From Anaerobacillus alkalidiazotrophicus (GTDB lineage: Bacteria; Bacillota; Bacilli; Bacillales_H; Anaerobacillaceae), in the NCBI RefSeq assembly GCF_001866055.1, contig NZ_MLQS01000017.1, forward strand, positions 440,899 to 504,898: 64,000 bases of DNA, written 5' to 3'. The notes under the pieces were generated by a model. It did not search any database, was not told where the DNA came from, and worked only from the letters and a program-made list of their open reading frames with translations. Shown piece by piece: positions 44,538-53,388 of this stretch (position 1 is the stretch's first letter; the number at the start of each line of letters is the position of its first letter). Both the position numbers and the translations under genes were made by a program.

Positions 44538-45359
44538 ATGGACAGAAATCAAATTAAAAGCGAGTTTATTACAATTTCTAATGTTAAAATTTTTTGTGAA
44601 CATGTTATAAATGGAAAACCTCCAATGCTCTTCATTCACGGCTTCGCATCCTCTACATATACTTTTAACCGTCTTTTTCCACTAATAGAAAAACATTTCT
44701 CTATAATTGCTATTGATCTTCCAGGGTTTGGGAGGAGTGAAAAGTCTACAACATTTGTCTATTCATTTAAGAATTATGCCGAATTAATTGAGCAGTGTAT
44801 CGATTATTTTAAGCTTACAAATGTAACGATTGTTGGTCACTCTATGGGTGGGCAAATTGCATTATATACCGCTAAAGCTGTGCCAGAAAAAATCAATAAA
44901 TTGATTCTATTAGGATGCTCAGGTTATTTAAAACGCGCAAAAAAGTTCCTAATATATGCATCCTACTTACCGTTCTTTAACTATATTATCTACTTCTACA
45001 TTCATAAAAAAGAAGTGAAAGATTACTTGAAAAATGTATTTTATAATCACTCATTAATCAACGATGAAATGATTAGTGAATTTCGTAAACCGTTATTAGA
45101 AAAGAAGTTTTATCAGTCACTTACTCGTTTACTTAGATACCGTGAAGGCGACCTACTATCTCATCAACTAAAGGCTATTTACACGCCTACATTGTTGATA
45201 TGGGGGGAGGAAGACAATGTTGTTTCAGTAAATATAGGGAAGAGGTTAGTTTATGATTTACCAAATGCAAAACTAATCACATATAAAGAAACTGGTCACC
45301 TCATAACTGAAGAAAGACCGGTCGAAGTTTTTGAAGACATATTATCATATACATCTTAA
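44538..45359 (+). CDS. Alpha/beta-fold hydrolase
   Basis: The 273-residue protein has the oxyanion region LFIHGFASSTYTFNRL, nucleophile elbow VGHSMGGQ (Ser), a late Asp in WGEEDNVV and His in ETGHLI, the classical Ser-Asp-His triad. A cap region with hydrophobic helices (FLIYASYLPFFNYIIYFYIHKK) might bind lipids. The frame opens at 44487; the ATG at 44538 is chosen for its GGAGTTGG site. The substrate is unknown. It is convergent with the PAP2 gene. Confidence 0.85.
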   Translation: MDRNQIKSEFITISNVKIFCEHVINGKPPMLFIHGFASSTYTFNRLFPLIEKHFSIIAIDLPGFGRSEKSTTFVYSFKNYAELIEQCIDYFKLTNVTIVGHSMGGQIALYTAKAVPEKINKLILLGCSGYLKRAKKFLIYASYLPFFNYIIYFYIHKKEVKDYLKNVFYNHSLINDEMISEFRKPLLEKKFYQSLTRLLRYREGDLLSHQLKAIYTPTLLIWGEEDNVVSVNIGKRLVYDLPNAKLITYKETGHLITEERPVEVFEDILSYTS

Positions 45360-45381
45360 AGTGAAACTCATTCAATTATTA

Positions 45382-45927
45382 CTATTGTCCAGTAAAGAAA
45401 ACGAATGAGCAAAACACAACAATGATTGACGATACAGTCCCTAGAACTGCACCTATAATACAGTCAGTTGGATAATGTAGACCGAGATACATACGTGAAA
45501 TTCCAACTAAAATGGCGATTGGTAAAAAGAAAATGCTCAACATTGGCATGTGAAGAGAAAAAACGATAGCTATAGAAAAAGCAGCCGTTGTATGACCGGA
45601 GGGGAATGAGTAATCTGTAAGTGGGTTTGAGCATAATGTAACGTTAGCTAATTTGTTATAAGGTCGCTCTCGGCAATACATTTTTTTAATAATGTGAACG
45701 ATGATATGACTTAAGGATAGGGAAATAAGGGCTTCAATAGCCCATGTCTGAACAACTTTTTCTGAAAAGATCATCACGATAAGCAATGTAAGTATTGTAA
45801 ATGTAGCTCCCCCTATATGGGTGATTTTAGGTAGGATATAGTCAAAAGCTCTACATCTTAATTTTGAATTTACGAAATGAAAAAGCTGAGTATCATTTAC
45901 AGAAATCCAATTTACAAATCGGTCCAA
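45382..45927 (-). CDS. PAP2-superfamily membrane phosphatase
   Basis: The three PAP2 motifs are present: KKMYCRERP, FPSGHTTA and SRMYLGLHYPTD, set among about five or six membrane helices. Such enzymes dephosphorylate undecaprenyl pyrophosphate, phosphatidylglycerophosphate or phosphatidic acid at the outer face. The frame extends to 45948, but a TGGGAGGG site lies inside it. The TTG at 45927 is therefore the likely start (181 residues). A small divergent region of about 200 bp separates it from the glycosyltransferase gene. Confidence 0.85.
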   Translation of the reverse strand: MDRFVNWISVNDTQLFHFVNSKLRCRAFDYILPKITHIGGATFTILTLLIVMIFSEKVVQTWAIEALISLSLSHIIVHIIKKMYCRERPYNKLANVTLCSNPLTDYSFPSGHTTAAFSIAIVFSLHMPMLSIFFLPIAILVGISRMYLGLHYPTDCIIGAVLGTVSSIIVVFCSFVFFTGQ

Positions 45928-46129
45928 CGAATTTCCCTCCCAGTACAATTATTGTAGGTTTAAAGGTATTCACTACGCTTCCTTCTACTTCCTATCATAA
46001 TACATAATTGTAAAGATCACGTTAGTGTCCTGTTGAGATTTTTGTTAAATCTTAATATGAGCTAAATATTATTTTCATAATTATTTGTTAAGTTATAATT
46101 GAAACTACTAATTATGGGAGTGAGTGAAA

Positions 46130-47290
46130 ATGCGTATAGCTATATTTTCTGATACCTACGCCCCCGAAATTAATGGGGTTGCAAAAACTTTAAAGCGATA
46201 CACGGACTATTTAGAAAAAAAGGGTATTGAATATAAGTTATTTGTTCCGGAAAGTAGTACAGCAGTTCCAACAGTCCCTCAAGTTCAACGTTTTACAAGT
46301 ATTCCTTTCTTATTGTACCCTGAATGCCGAATAGCCCTTCCTAATCCAGTGCACATTAAGCAAACATTAGAAGAATTCAAGCCAACTCTTATTCATATCG
46401 CTACGCCATTTAACCTTGGCCTTTTTGGTCTTCATTATGGAAAAAAACACAATATTCCAATGGTAGCATCCTATCATACGCATTTTGATGATTACCTAGA
46501 GTATTACCATTTAACCTTTTTGCAAAAATGGATTTGGAAATACATGGCATGGTTTCATGATTCTTTTGAAAAAGTTTATGTACCTTCACAAAGTACGAAA
46601 GAAAAGCTGCTTAACCAAAAAATTCACAATAATATCGATATTTGGGGAAGAGGTGTAAATCATGATTTTTTTACACCGCTTAAACGAGCATCTGACATAA
46701 GAAAAAAATATAATATTAACGAGAAGAATGTTCTTCTCTATGTTGGGAGGATTGCTCCAGAAAAAGATGTTCATACTGTTTTAGAGACATTTCATGCATT
46801 ACCAGAAAGGGTAAAAAAAGATACCCATCTGCTTATTGTTGGGGATGGTCCACTATTTAAGCAGTTATCTGAACAAAAATATCCGAATATTACATGGACA
46901 GGATTTAAAAAAGGTGAGGAATTGGCAGAGATTTATGCTTCTAGTGATGTCTTTATCTTTCCTTCATCTACAGAAACATTTGGAAATGTTGTATTAGAAG
47001 CACTTGCCTCTGGAATACCTGTTATTGGAGCGAACGAGGGAGGTATTCAACATCTTATTTCTCATGGAGAAACTGGCTTTTTATGCGGTAAGAAAAATGT
47101 AGAAGAATTTGTTTATCAAACTACAATTCTATTAGAGCAAGAATATTTACGTAATGAGTTTGCAGAAAATGCACGACGTTTTGCATTAACTCTTTCGTGG
47201 GATGAAATCTTTGACCAATTGATTAATAGCTATCAAGATATCATATATAAATCATGGCTTGCAAACAGCCGGAATAGACATTATGCATAG
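46130..47290 (+). CDS. GT4-family glycosyltransferase
   Basis: The N-terminal domain begins MRIAIFSDTYAPEINGVAKTLKRY, the GT4 glycine loop, and contains SYHTHFDDYL. The C-terminal domain has VLLYVGRIAPEKDV, LIVGDGP and FPSSTETFGNVVLEALASGIPVIG (the E-x7-E donor-binding motif). This resembles diacylglycerol or phosphatidyl-inositol-type mannosyl/glucosyltransferases that make glycolipids. GTG at 46124 is in frame, but the ATG at 46130 has GGGAG at nine bases. The PAP2 and hydrolase neighbours are compatible with a lipid role. The 386-residue protein is full length. Confidence 0.88.
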   Translation: MRIAIFSDTYAPEINGVAKTLKRYTDYLEKKGIEYKLFVPESSTAVPTVPQVQRFTSIPFLLYPECRIALPNPVHIKQTLEEFKPTLIHIATPFNLGLFGLHYGKKHNIPMVASYHTHFDDYLEYYHLTFLQKWIWKYMAWFHDSFEKVYVPSQSTKEKLLNQKIHNNIDIWGRGVNHDFFTPLKRASDIRKKYNINEKNVLLYVGRIAPEKDVHTVLETFHALPERVKKDTHLLIVGDGPLFKQLSEQKYPNITWTGFKKGEELAEIYASSDVFIFPSSTETFGNVVLEALASGIPVIGANEGGIQHLISHGETGFLCGKKNVEEFVYQTTILLEQEYLRNEFAENARRFALTLSWDEIFDQLINSYQDIIYKSWLANSRNRHYA

Positions 47291-47368
47291 ATAATTATTT
47301 GGATTAGACCATAACATATCGTACTATGCCAACATATTTTAGTAGATTGTTAATCGAATATTAATCAT

Positions 47369-47408
47369 AAAGTGATTTGCTCTAACCTTTAGAGTAAATC
47401 ACTTTTTT
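47369..47408 (+). terminator. Terminator after the glycosyltransferase gene
   Basis: A 15-bp stem with one G-U pair (47369-47383 with 47391-47405) ends in TTTTTT. The family 1 repeat fragment starts within this T-run. Confidence 0.85.
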
Positions 47409-47460
47409 ACCCACTCTTAAAGGGCATTAAGACCCGCTATGATTGAAGTTCGCTTTATAG
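47405..47460 (+). repeat. Family 1 repeat, short degenerate copy
   Basis: After TTTAC it reads CCACTCTTAAAGGGCATTAAGACC, then jumps to TGATTGAAGTTCGCTTTATA. It keeps the two ends of the longer copies and lacks the interior hairpins. Confidence 0.65.
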
Positions 47461-47489
47461 TACGAAAAAGTAAGGTTAATAGAGTATTA

Positions 47490-47525
47490 TATGTAGCTCC
47501 ATTTAGGTAATTATGAGTCACTCAA
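47490..47525 (-). repeat. Family 2 repeat fragment
   Basis: 27 bases (47490-47516) are the exact reverse complement of 18850-18876. GAGTGA lies just beyond, as in the full copy. Confidence 0.7.
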
Positions 47526-48035
47526 ATGTTAAAAATATTAATATAAATTCAGTTTACTTAATCAATTTTACGATTACGAAAATATAATTATCAAACAATA
47601 ACATTTACTTAATACTACCTCAAAGTTAATTGACTATTATTGTTTCAGGAGGAAAAAGGTGTTTACGAGAAGGTAAGGACGCGTTTGTGTGTTGTATTTA
47701 TACTATCCCGTGTAGCGTTAGTTGTGGTTGGTGGTGAAGATTAAGAAAAAAGTTAGGAAGCCCTCACCAAGTATTACTAGACTTCGAATGCATCAACTGA
47801 TGTAAAAGAAGATTCACGTTCTGCTTGACTTTAAACTTACATATGCAATTTTTCCTACTGAGGATCAAGATGTTGAAAAAAACAGTCTATGAAATGGATC
47901 GGCGTTAGCTACCGCTTTTCTATTTTAAAGAATTTTACAATTAGATATTATGCCTGAGCGAATGTTGAATCCATTCAAACGCTATTAACACTACTTTGTT
48001 AAATTATGAATGGTAAGCTTTGTGAAAACAAAATA
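47526..48035. other. Gene-free stretch between the repeats and the HAD phosphatase gene
   Basis: No frame longer than about 25 residues has a credible start here. An AGGAGG at about 47648 is followed by an open stretch reading CVVFILSRVALVVVGGED before a stop. That could be the remnant of a membrane protein gene, but it lacks a start codon. This is the longest non-coding region in the window. Confidence 0.5.
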
Positions 48036-48048
48036 GGAGGGGTTAGTA

Positions 48049-48843
48049 TTGTTAAACGTTAAAGCGATTGTTCTAGACTTGGATGGTACTCTTTTAAAAA
48101 AGGATGATACGATATCTAGTAGAAATAAAGAGTTTTTAATGGAACAGAAAAAACAAGGAATAAAGATTATCTTAGCTACGGGGCGTCCGATAAATATGAC
48201 ATTGAAATATCATGAGGAGTTACAACTAGATACGCCATTAATTTGTTTGAACGGCGCAGTCATTTTTGATCGACTGAAAGAAAATATTCTAGAGCAATCC
48301 GTTATTAGCCCGGTTGAAGCAACAATGGTTTTTGATACAGTTTCTGACCACTATGCTAAAGTTATGATTAGTCATACTTCAAAAGCTAACTATGAAATGA
48401 TCAATCTAATCGGAGATAAAATAACAAATCATGGTCCAATAGAACCAAAAGGAATTTACCCTAATAAGTATGAACCATTATTAAAATTATCTGTTCATTT
48501 TCAAAATGTGGCTTCAGCTTCTTATGCGTATACAAAACTTCTTTCTCACTTTGAAATCGCCAATTGGGGTGATAGTTTTGAAATTACGAAAAAGTCGATA
48601 ACCAAATGGCATGCTCTGCAAAATGTCTTAAGCTCTTTTCAAATATTACCTCAAGAGGTAGTTGCTTTTGGTGATGGTCCAAATGATATTGAGATGTTAA
48701 AAAATGTTGGTTGCGGGGTTGCTATGGAGAATGGACGGTTTATGGTAAAGAAAGTAGCTAAATATGTAACTTTGGACCACGAAAACGACGGAATTACCGA
48801 ATTTTTTTGTAGGCAACTAACAAAATCAACTCTAATAATTTAA
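48049..48843 (+). CDS. Cof-type HAD-IIB phosphatase
   Basis: The HAD motifs are AIVLDLDGTLL (motif I), LATGRP (motif II), a C2B cap domain, then Lys around ITKKSITKWHAL and VAFGDGPNDIEML (motif IV). Such enzymes dephosphorylate small phosphates such as sugar phosphates or flavin and pyridoxal precursors. The start is TTG with AGGAGGGG upstream. Length (264) is normal. It precedes the MFS gene, with a terminator-like stem between them. Confidence 0.87.
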   Translation: MLNVKAIVLDLDGTLLKKDDTISSRNKEFLMEQKKQGIKIILATGRPINMTLKYHEELQLDTPLICLNGAVIFDRLKENILEQSVISPVEATMVFDTVSDHYAKVMISHTSKANYEMINLIGDKITNHGPIEPKGIYPNKYEPLLKLSVHFQNVASASYAYTKLLSHFEIANWGDSFEITKKSITKWHALQNVLSSFQILPQEVVAFGDGPNDIEMLKNVGCGVAMENGRFMVKKVAKYVTLDHENDGITEFFCRQLTKSTLII

Positions 48844-48854
48844 AAAACTTTGAA

Positions 48855-48892
48855 AAAGGCGATCTGACAATATCTGTTATCGTCTTTTTTTC
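48855..48892 (+). terminator. Terminator after the HAD gene
   Basis: AAGGCGAT pairs with ATCGTCTT (one G-U pair), followed by TTTTTT. Confidence 0.65.
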
Positions 48893-48913
48893 ATTTAAAA
48901 GGAGTTCGTTTAA

Positions 48914-50167
48914 TTGAGTAAATACATCGGGAAAAATAGCAGTGACCAATCTATCATTGCTGTTTCATTAGTAACTGCACTATGTTTAATAGGAGATTCT
49001 ATGCTTTATATTGCTTTACCAATCTATTATAAAGAAGTTGGTTTACAATCACTTTGGGAAGTTGGATTAATATTATCATTAAATCGTCTTATAAGGATTC
49101 CAGTTAACCCTTTTATTGGCTTAGCATATCGCAAGATCACTTTAAAGTTTGGATTAATGATTGCTGTATTTTTAGCTGTAGTGACAACGATAGGGTACGG
49201 AGTTGGTTATGGACTGATAATTTGGATTATCCTACGGTGTTTATGGGGAGTTTCTTGGGCATTTTTAAGGTTAGGAGGCTTATTCGCTGTTGCAGAATGC
49301 TCCACAAATTCAAATCGTGGAAGATTGATGGGACTTTATAATGGTCTTTACAGACTTGGAAGTTTATTTGGTATGTTAGTTGGAGGTATTTTAGTAAGCT
49401 ATTTAGGTTTAAAAGTAGTGGGTATTGCCTTCGGTGCACTGATGATTTTGGGTTTTCCACTAATCGCTTGGTTAGTTCCTAGGAAACATGTAGAAAGAGA
49501 GAGAAAAGTATCAACCAATACGTCTATTACTAGACTGTTTAATAAATCAGTAATCTTAGTTGTTATTAGTGGTTTATTACTTGCTTTCATTATTCAAGGA
49601 TTGTTTGTCTCTACATTAAGTCTTGTTATGCTAAAGCATTATAGTCATCAAGTTCAAATCATTGGAATGACAATAGGGGTAACGTCATTAGCAGGGATTG
49701 TTCAAGGAATTCGTTGGGCATGGGAGCCATTTGTAGCATTGAAGTTTGGTCAACTTTCAGATGGAAAAGATGGTAGGTTACCATTATTTATCATGTTCTT
49801 AACTTCAGCAGCTATTTGTTTAGCCCTAATTCCTATATCGATGCCTCTTTATATTTGGATCATCATAACTATTTTCTTCATGTTATCAACGACAATCATC
49901 ACAACACTTGTTGATGCTTTAGCTACTGATGTTGGAAAAACATCTGATATTAACATAGTGATGACGTATTACACTGTTTTTTTAGATGTAGGTGCTGCTT
50001 TAGGGCCAATCATCGCATATTTAATCATTAGCTTTGGGAATGGGCTGAATTTTTCATATTATATAGGGGCTCTCATCTTTTTAATCGTAGCAGCCATATG
50101 GTTAAGAGAGTACAAAGCAATAGTTAAAGAGCAGCGAAGACAACCGAACTCTTCTGTTATTCATTAA
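48914..50167 (+). CDS. MFS transporter
   Basis: The 417-residue protein has twelve predicted hydrophobic helices with a central cytoplasmic loop around residues 195-210 (PRKHVERERKVSTN). A typical motif A-like segment is replaced by GLAYRKITLKFG after helix 2, and helix 5 contains GSLFGMLVGG. It is probably a proton-driven drug or metabolite exporter of the DHA1 type; the substrate is unknown. The start is TTG with GGAG nine bases upstream. Confidence 0.82.
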   Translation: MSKYIGKNSSDQSIIAVSLVTALCLIGDSMLYIALPIYYKEVGLQSLWEVGLILSLNRLIRIPVNPFIGLAYRKITLKFGLMIAVFLAVVTTIGYGVGYGLIIWIILRCLWGVSWAFLRLGGLFAVAECSTNSNRGRLMGLYNGLYRLGSLFGMLVGGILVSYLGLKVVGIAFGALMILGFPLIAWLVPRKHVERERKVSTNTSITRLFNKSVILVVISGLLLAFIIQGLFVSTLSLVMLKHYSHQVQIIGMTIGVTSLAGIVQGIRWAWEPFVALKFGQLSDGKDGRLPLFIMFLTSAAICLALIPISMPLYIWIIITIFFMLSTTIITTLVDALATDVGKTSDINIVMTYYTVFLDVGAALGPIIAYLIISFGNGLNFSYYIGALIFLIVAAIWLREYKAIVKEQRRQPNSSVIH

Positions 50168-50439
50168 ACATACAGTATCCGACAGTCACTTACGCTTCTT
50201 TATACGGAGCCCACCATTTTGGTCTGTGTTATACAAAGGGGGAAGTGCCTTTGAACTGGTAGGTGCAGACGCTAGACAACTTTCTAACTTCAGAAAAAAT
50301 ATATTTTCTTATCTCTAAAAAGAAACGTACGTTCTTTAATTTTGGTATAATTAAGTATAGGAGAAATAGAAATATAATTTTAAACATTTGGAAATTATTA
50401 GTATAATGAGTTTGGACATGAATGAAAAGGAGTGAGAAA

Positions 50440-53388
50440 ATGCTAGTAGTTAAATATTCAGATTTAAAAGATGTAGCTAAAACAGATCGACTTACGAAAA
50501 GTTTTCAAAGACAAAAAGAAGTAGGGAAACCTATTTATTACATACTACCTTCTAATAAATGGCTTCAGGCTGCACGTAAACGCAAGGCTGGCATGGCCTT
50601 TAAAACGTTTGATGATCTCGCTGATTTATTATTAAAAAAAGCCAATATTAAGTATTTTCCTGTGTCAGAAAGTGAACGAACGATTTTTTTTCAAGAATTG
50701 ATGTCAAATGATAAAAACCGTTTTTTAAATAATCCTCAAGAATTACGACATAAGGCCAAAGCCATCGCCGAGACATATGGTCAGTTAAAACGTATTGGGT
50801 TAACTTTAGAAAATCTACCTACTCAATTTAGACAAATGGAACCGATTTTTAGAGAATATGAGACAGAATGGGTGAAGAAGAAACGTCTATTAGACCCTGA
50901 GCATCGTATTCATGAAGCGGTTTCATTACCAATGAATCAAGAATTAAACCTAGGTGGAATTGTCATTGATGGTTATCTTGATTTTAGTACACTGCAATAT
51001 ATGGTGATTGCTTATTTTGTCTCATTGGGTATAGACATTACAGTGTATCTTCCTAGAATACAAGGAGCAGAAATTGTTGAAGGTACTGAAAAACAGCTTA
51101 AAAAACTAGGCTTTACTGTAGATAAAGAAGAAATTAGGCAAATTATGATAACTAAGTCAAATGTAGAGGTGAAATCAGCCACAACTATGGAAGAAGAAAT
51201 TTACGGTGTATTACATGAAATTTCTGAAAAAAGCCAGGTAACACCACTTACTGATATAGGGATTGTACTCGCCGACGAAAGCGGTTATCAAGAAAAGCTG
51301 ATTAAAGCAGCTGAAAAAAAGCAGATCCCGTTAAAGGTACCAGTTAAGAAAAAGGTTAAAGATACACAGTTTATTCAGTTTATTTACAAATCTTTATTAA
51401 AGCACAATGGAAGATTTATAAACCGATGGGATACCCTTGATCTAGTAGATACGATGCTTAGACTTCATTTCTATAAAAGTATAAATTATATGAACAAAAA
51501 GAAAAATTATATCGAAATTGGATTTTTACCAGAAGATGAAAAAAAACAAGTAGAAGCATTTATAAATTTTCGAAAAACAATTCCTAAAAAAACTAGTGTT
51601 ATAACGTACTTATCTTCATTAAAGGAATTATTGGTTAATAGTGACTTTACATGTTCTTGGAAAAAACAAATCCTTGAAGAAAAAAACACAGAGAAACTTC
51701 TGCAAATTCGCCTTGAGTGGAAGGCGTATGATTATCTTGTCATGCTAGTGACTAGAAAAATCGAAATGTTAAAACAACAAGGTCTCGAAGATTTACAAGT
51801 TCATTATCATATTTTTGTTGATTGGCTTTATGAAGGGATTCAAGGTGGAAGTATTTTCGTAGAAAGAACTCCAGTTACTGGAATTCAACTTTATTCATTT
51901 AGAGATGTAGGGTTATTCGAAGGAAAAAGTCTATATGTTTTAGGAATGAATGAAGGTACATTTCCAAAAGGCCACAAACTGTCGGGTTATTTTCAAGAAA
52001 GCGATTTAAAAAATCTCCCTGTTCCGTATGCTAGCCCAACAAAAAAGTTATTTCGACAAAAGGATGACACCTTTTTCAAACAGTTATTTGAGTTAGCTGA
52101 TGAACTATCTTTTTCATATGTTGTAGGAGTTGATCCACATAACCCGATATTACCTTCGGGGTACCTTGAAGCGTGGAAGGATCAAATTCAGGATCGAAAA
52201 TATAGTGCCGCAAATCGTTATACTGAGAAGGTGAGTGACTCTCAAAATGATTATGAGGAAAAAATGGCCTACCATGTTGGGGTAGGAAAATTAGTCCACC
52301 ATCTTCCAGAATCATTAGAACGAATGGTTGCAAAATTAAGTGAGCTTGAGGGTGGGATAGAAAAAGTGTCCCCTTATTGGGAAGAAAGATTAAAACGAGA
52401 CAAGCTTTCTGTTACAATGCTTGAAAGCTATGCCATGTGTCCTTTTAAATATGCTCTTGAGAGAATATTAAAAATTAAGGAGCCTGTGGAAAAACAAACG
52501 ATACTTGATTTTCGTGATGTAGGTTCAATGTTACATGACATTATTGAAAAATTTTATAAGCAATTAAACTTAATTGGAAAACCATTTTCTGCTTTTACTG
52601 AGGAGATGAAGGAAACAGCTGAGACGTTTTTACTAGATATATTTGAAGAAGAGTGGTCTATTGTCGAAGCAAATCATCTAGACTTCTCGAAGCTTCAGCT
52701 TTCAATTGAAAAAGAAGAATGGTTGAAAAAATTAAAAAAATGGTGGCTTGCTGAAAGACACCACTTTTGGGAAAATAAGCAACTTCAATCGATGCACTTA
52801 TTTCGTTTAGAAGAAGCAGTTGAACTAGATATAAAGCTAGACGATGACACAACCATTACAATGTCAGGAAAAGTCGATCGGGTCGATATTGATGATCATG
52901 GTTTTGTTATTTATGACTATAAATCAGGTTTTGCTTCTTTAAACTTTATGAAAGAAGTGCGTCCAGGGTTAAAACTGCAATTACCTCTTTATTTAGTTGC
53001 AATGGAAAAGCGCCTTGCAAATGGTCATTATCAAATTGATTTAACGGAATGTTTTGAAAGCCTACCAGAAAATTTAACTGCTCATGGTGCATCTTACATT
53101 TCCCTTAGAGAACCATTAAAGCGTGCTGGAAATAGTGTTTGGCGCGAGGAACATTTTCGCAAGAATAGTCCGTTTTCCGTTAATTCTTATGCGACTAAGG
53201 AAGAAACGTTGGAAGCAGAAGCTCTACTTGCTAAATATGAGTTGAAACAACGAATAAAAGAACTTTGGCAAGGAAGTAGTCATGACTTCTCAGTAAGGCC
53301 TTTAAAATGCATTAGCAGTTGTGCTTATCGACCGGTTTGTCGTGTTACTCAAGATCAAATTGAAGAAGGGGAGGGGGAATTTAAATGA
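50440..53388 (+). CDS. AddB-like PD-(D/E)XK nuclease subunit without Walker A
   Basis: The 982-residue protein aligns in plan with AddB. An inactive helicase-like region (starting IYYILPSNKWLQAARKRK) precedes a C-terminal PD-(D/E)XK nuclease with Asp813 (SGKVDRVD), Asp826 and Lys828 (YDYKSG). Cys667, Cys957, Cys961 and Cys967 match the iron-sulfur staple of AddB. Unlike AddB (about 1,160 residues) it has no GxxGxGKT loop at its N-terminus. ATG at 50422 is in frame; AAAGGAG places the start at 50440. It overlaps the helicase gene by four bases. A DNA end-processing complex is likely. Confidence 0.8.
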   Translation: MLVVKYSDLKDVAKTDRLTKSFQRQKEVGKPIYYILPSNKWLQAARKRKAGMAFKTFDDLADLLLKKANIKYFPVSESERTIFFQELMSNDKNRFLNNPQELRHKAKAIAETYGQLKRIGLTLENLPTQFRQMEPIFREYETEWVKKKRLLDPEHRIHEAVSLPMNQELNLGGIVIDGYLDFSTLQYMVIAYFVSLGIDITVYLPRIQGAEIVEGTEKQLKKLGFTVDKEEIRQIMITKSNVEVKSATTMEEEIYGVLHEISEKSQVTPLTDIGIVLADESGYQEKLIKAAEKKQIPLKVPVKKKVKDTQFIQFIYKSLLKHNGRFINRWDTLDLVDTMLRLHFYKSINYMNKKKNYIEIGFLPEDEKKQVEAFINFRKTIPKKTSVITYLSSLKELLVNSDFTCSWKKQILEEKNTEKLLQIRLEWKAYDYLVMLVTRKIEMLKQQGLEDLQVHYHIFVDWLYEGIQGGSIFVERTPVTGIQLYSFRDVGLFEGKSLYVLGMNEGTFPKGHKLSGYFQESDLKNLPVPYASPTKKLFRQKDDTFFKQLFELADELSFSYVVGVDPHNPILPSGYLEAWKDQIQDRKYSAANRYTEKVSDSQNDYEEKMAYHVGVGKLVHHLPESLERMVAKLSELEGGIEKVSPYWEERLKRDKLSVTMLESYAMCPFKYALERILKIKEPVEKQTILDFRDVGSMLHDIIEKFYKQLNLIGKPFSAFTEEMKETAETFLLDIFEEEWSIVEANHLDFSKLQLSIEKEEWLKKLKKWWLAERHHFWENKQLQSMHLFRLEEAVELDIKLDDDTTITMSGKVDRVDIDDHGFVIYDYKSGFASLNFMKEVRPGLKLQLPLYLVAMEKRLANGHYQIDLTECFESLPENLTAHGASYISLREPLKRAGNSVWREEHFRKNSPFSVNSYATKEETLEAEALLAKYELKQRIKELWQGSSHDFSVRPLKCISSCAYRPVCRVTQDQIEEGEGEFK

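Noticed and set aside
47640..47990. Remnant gene with an AGGAGG and a hydrophobic stretch.
   Set aside because: No start codon, early stops in every frame and no recognisable motif; it is too weak to call a pseudogene.
50168..50439. Structured or mobile element between the MFS gene and the AddB-like gene.
   Set aside because: No paired arms or similarity to the repeats in this window could be found; only ordinary AT-rich spacer is seen.
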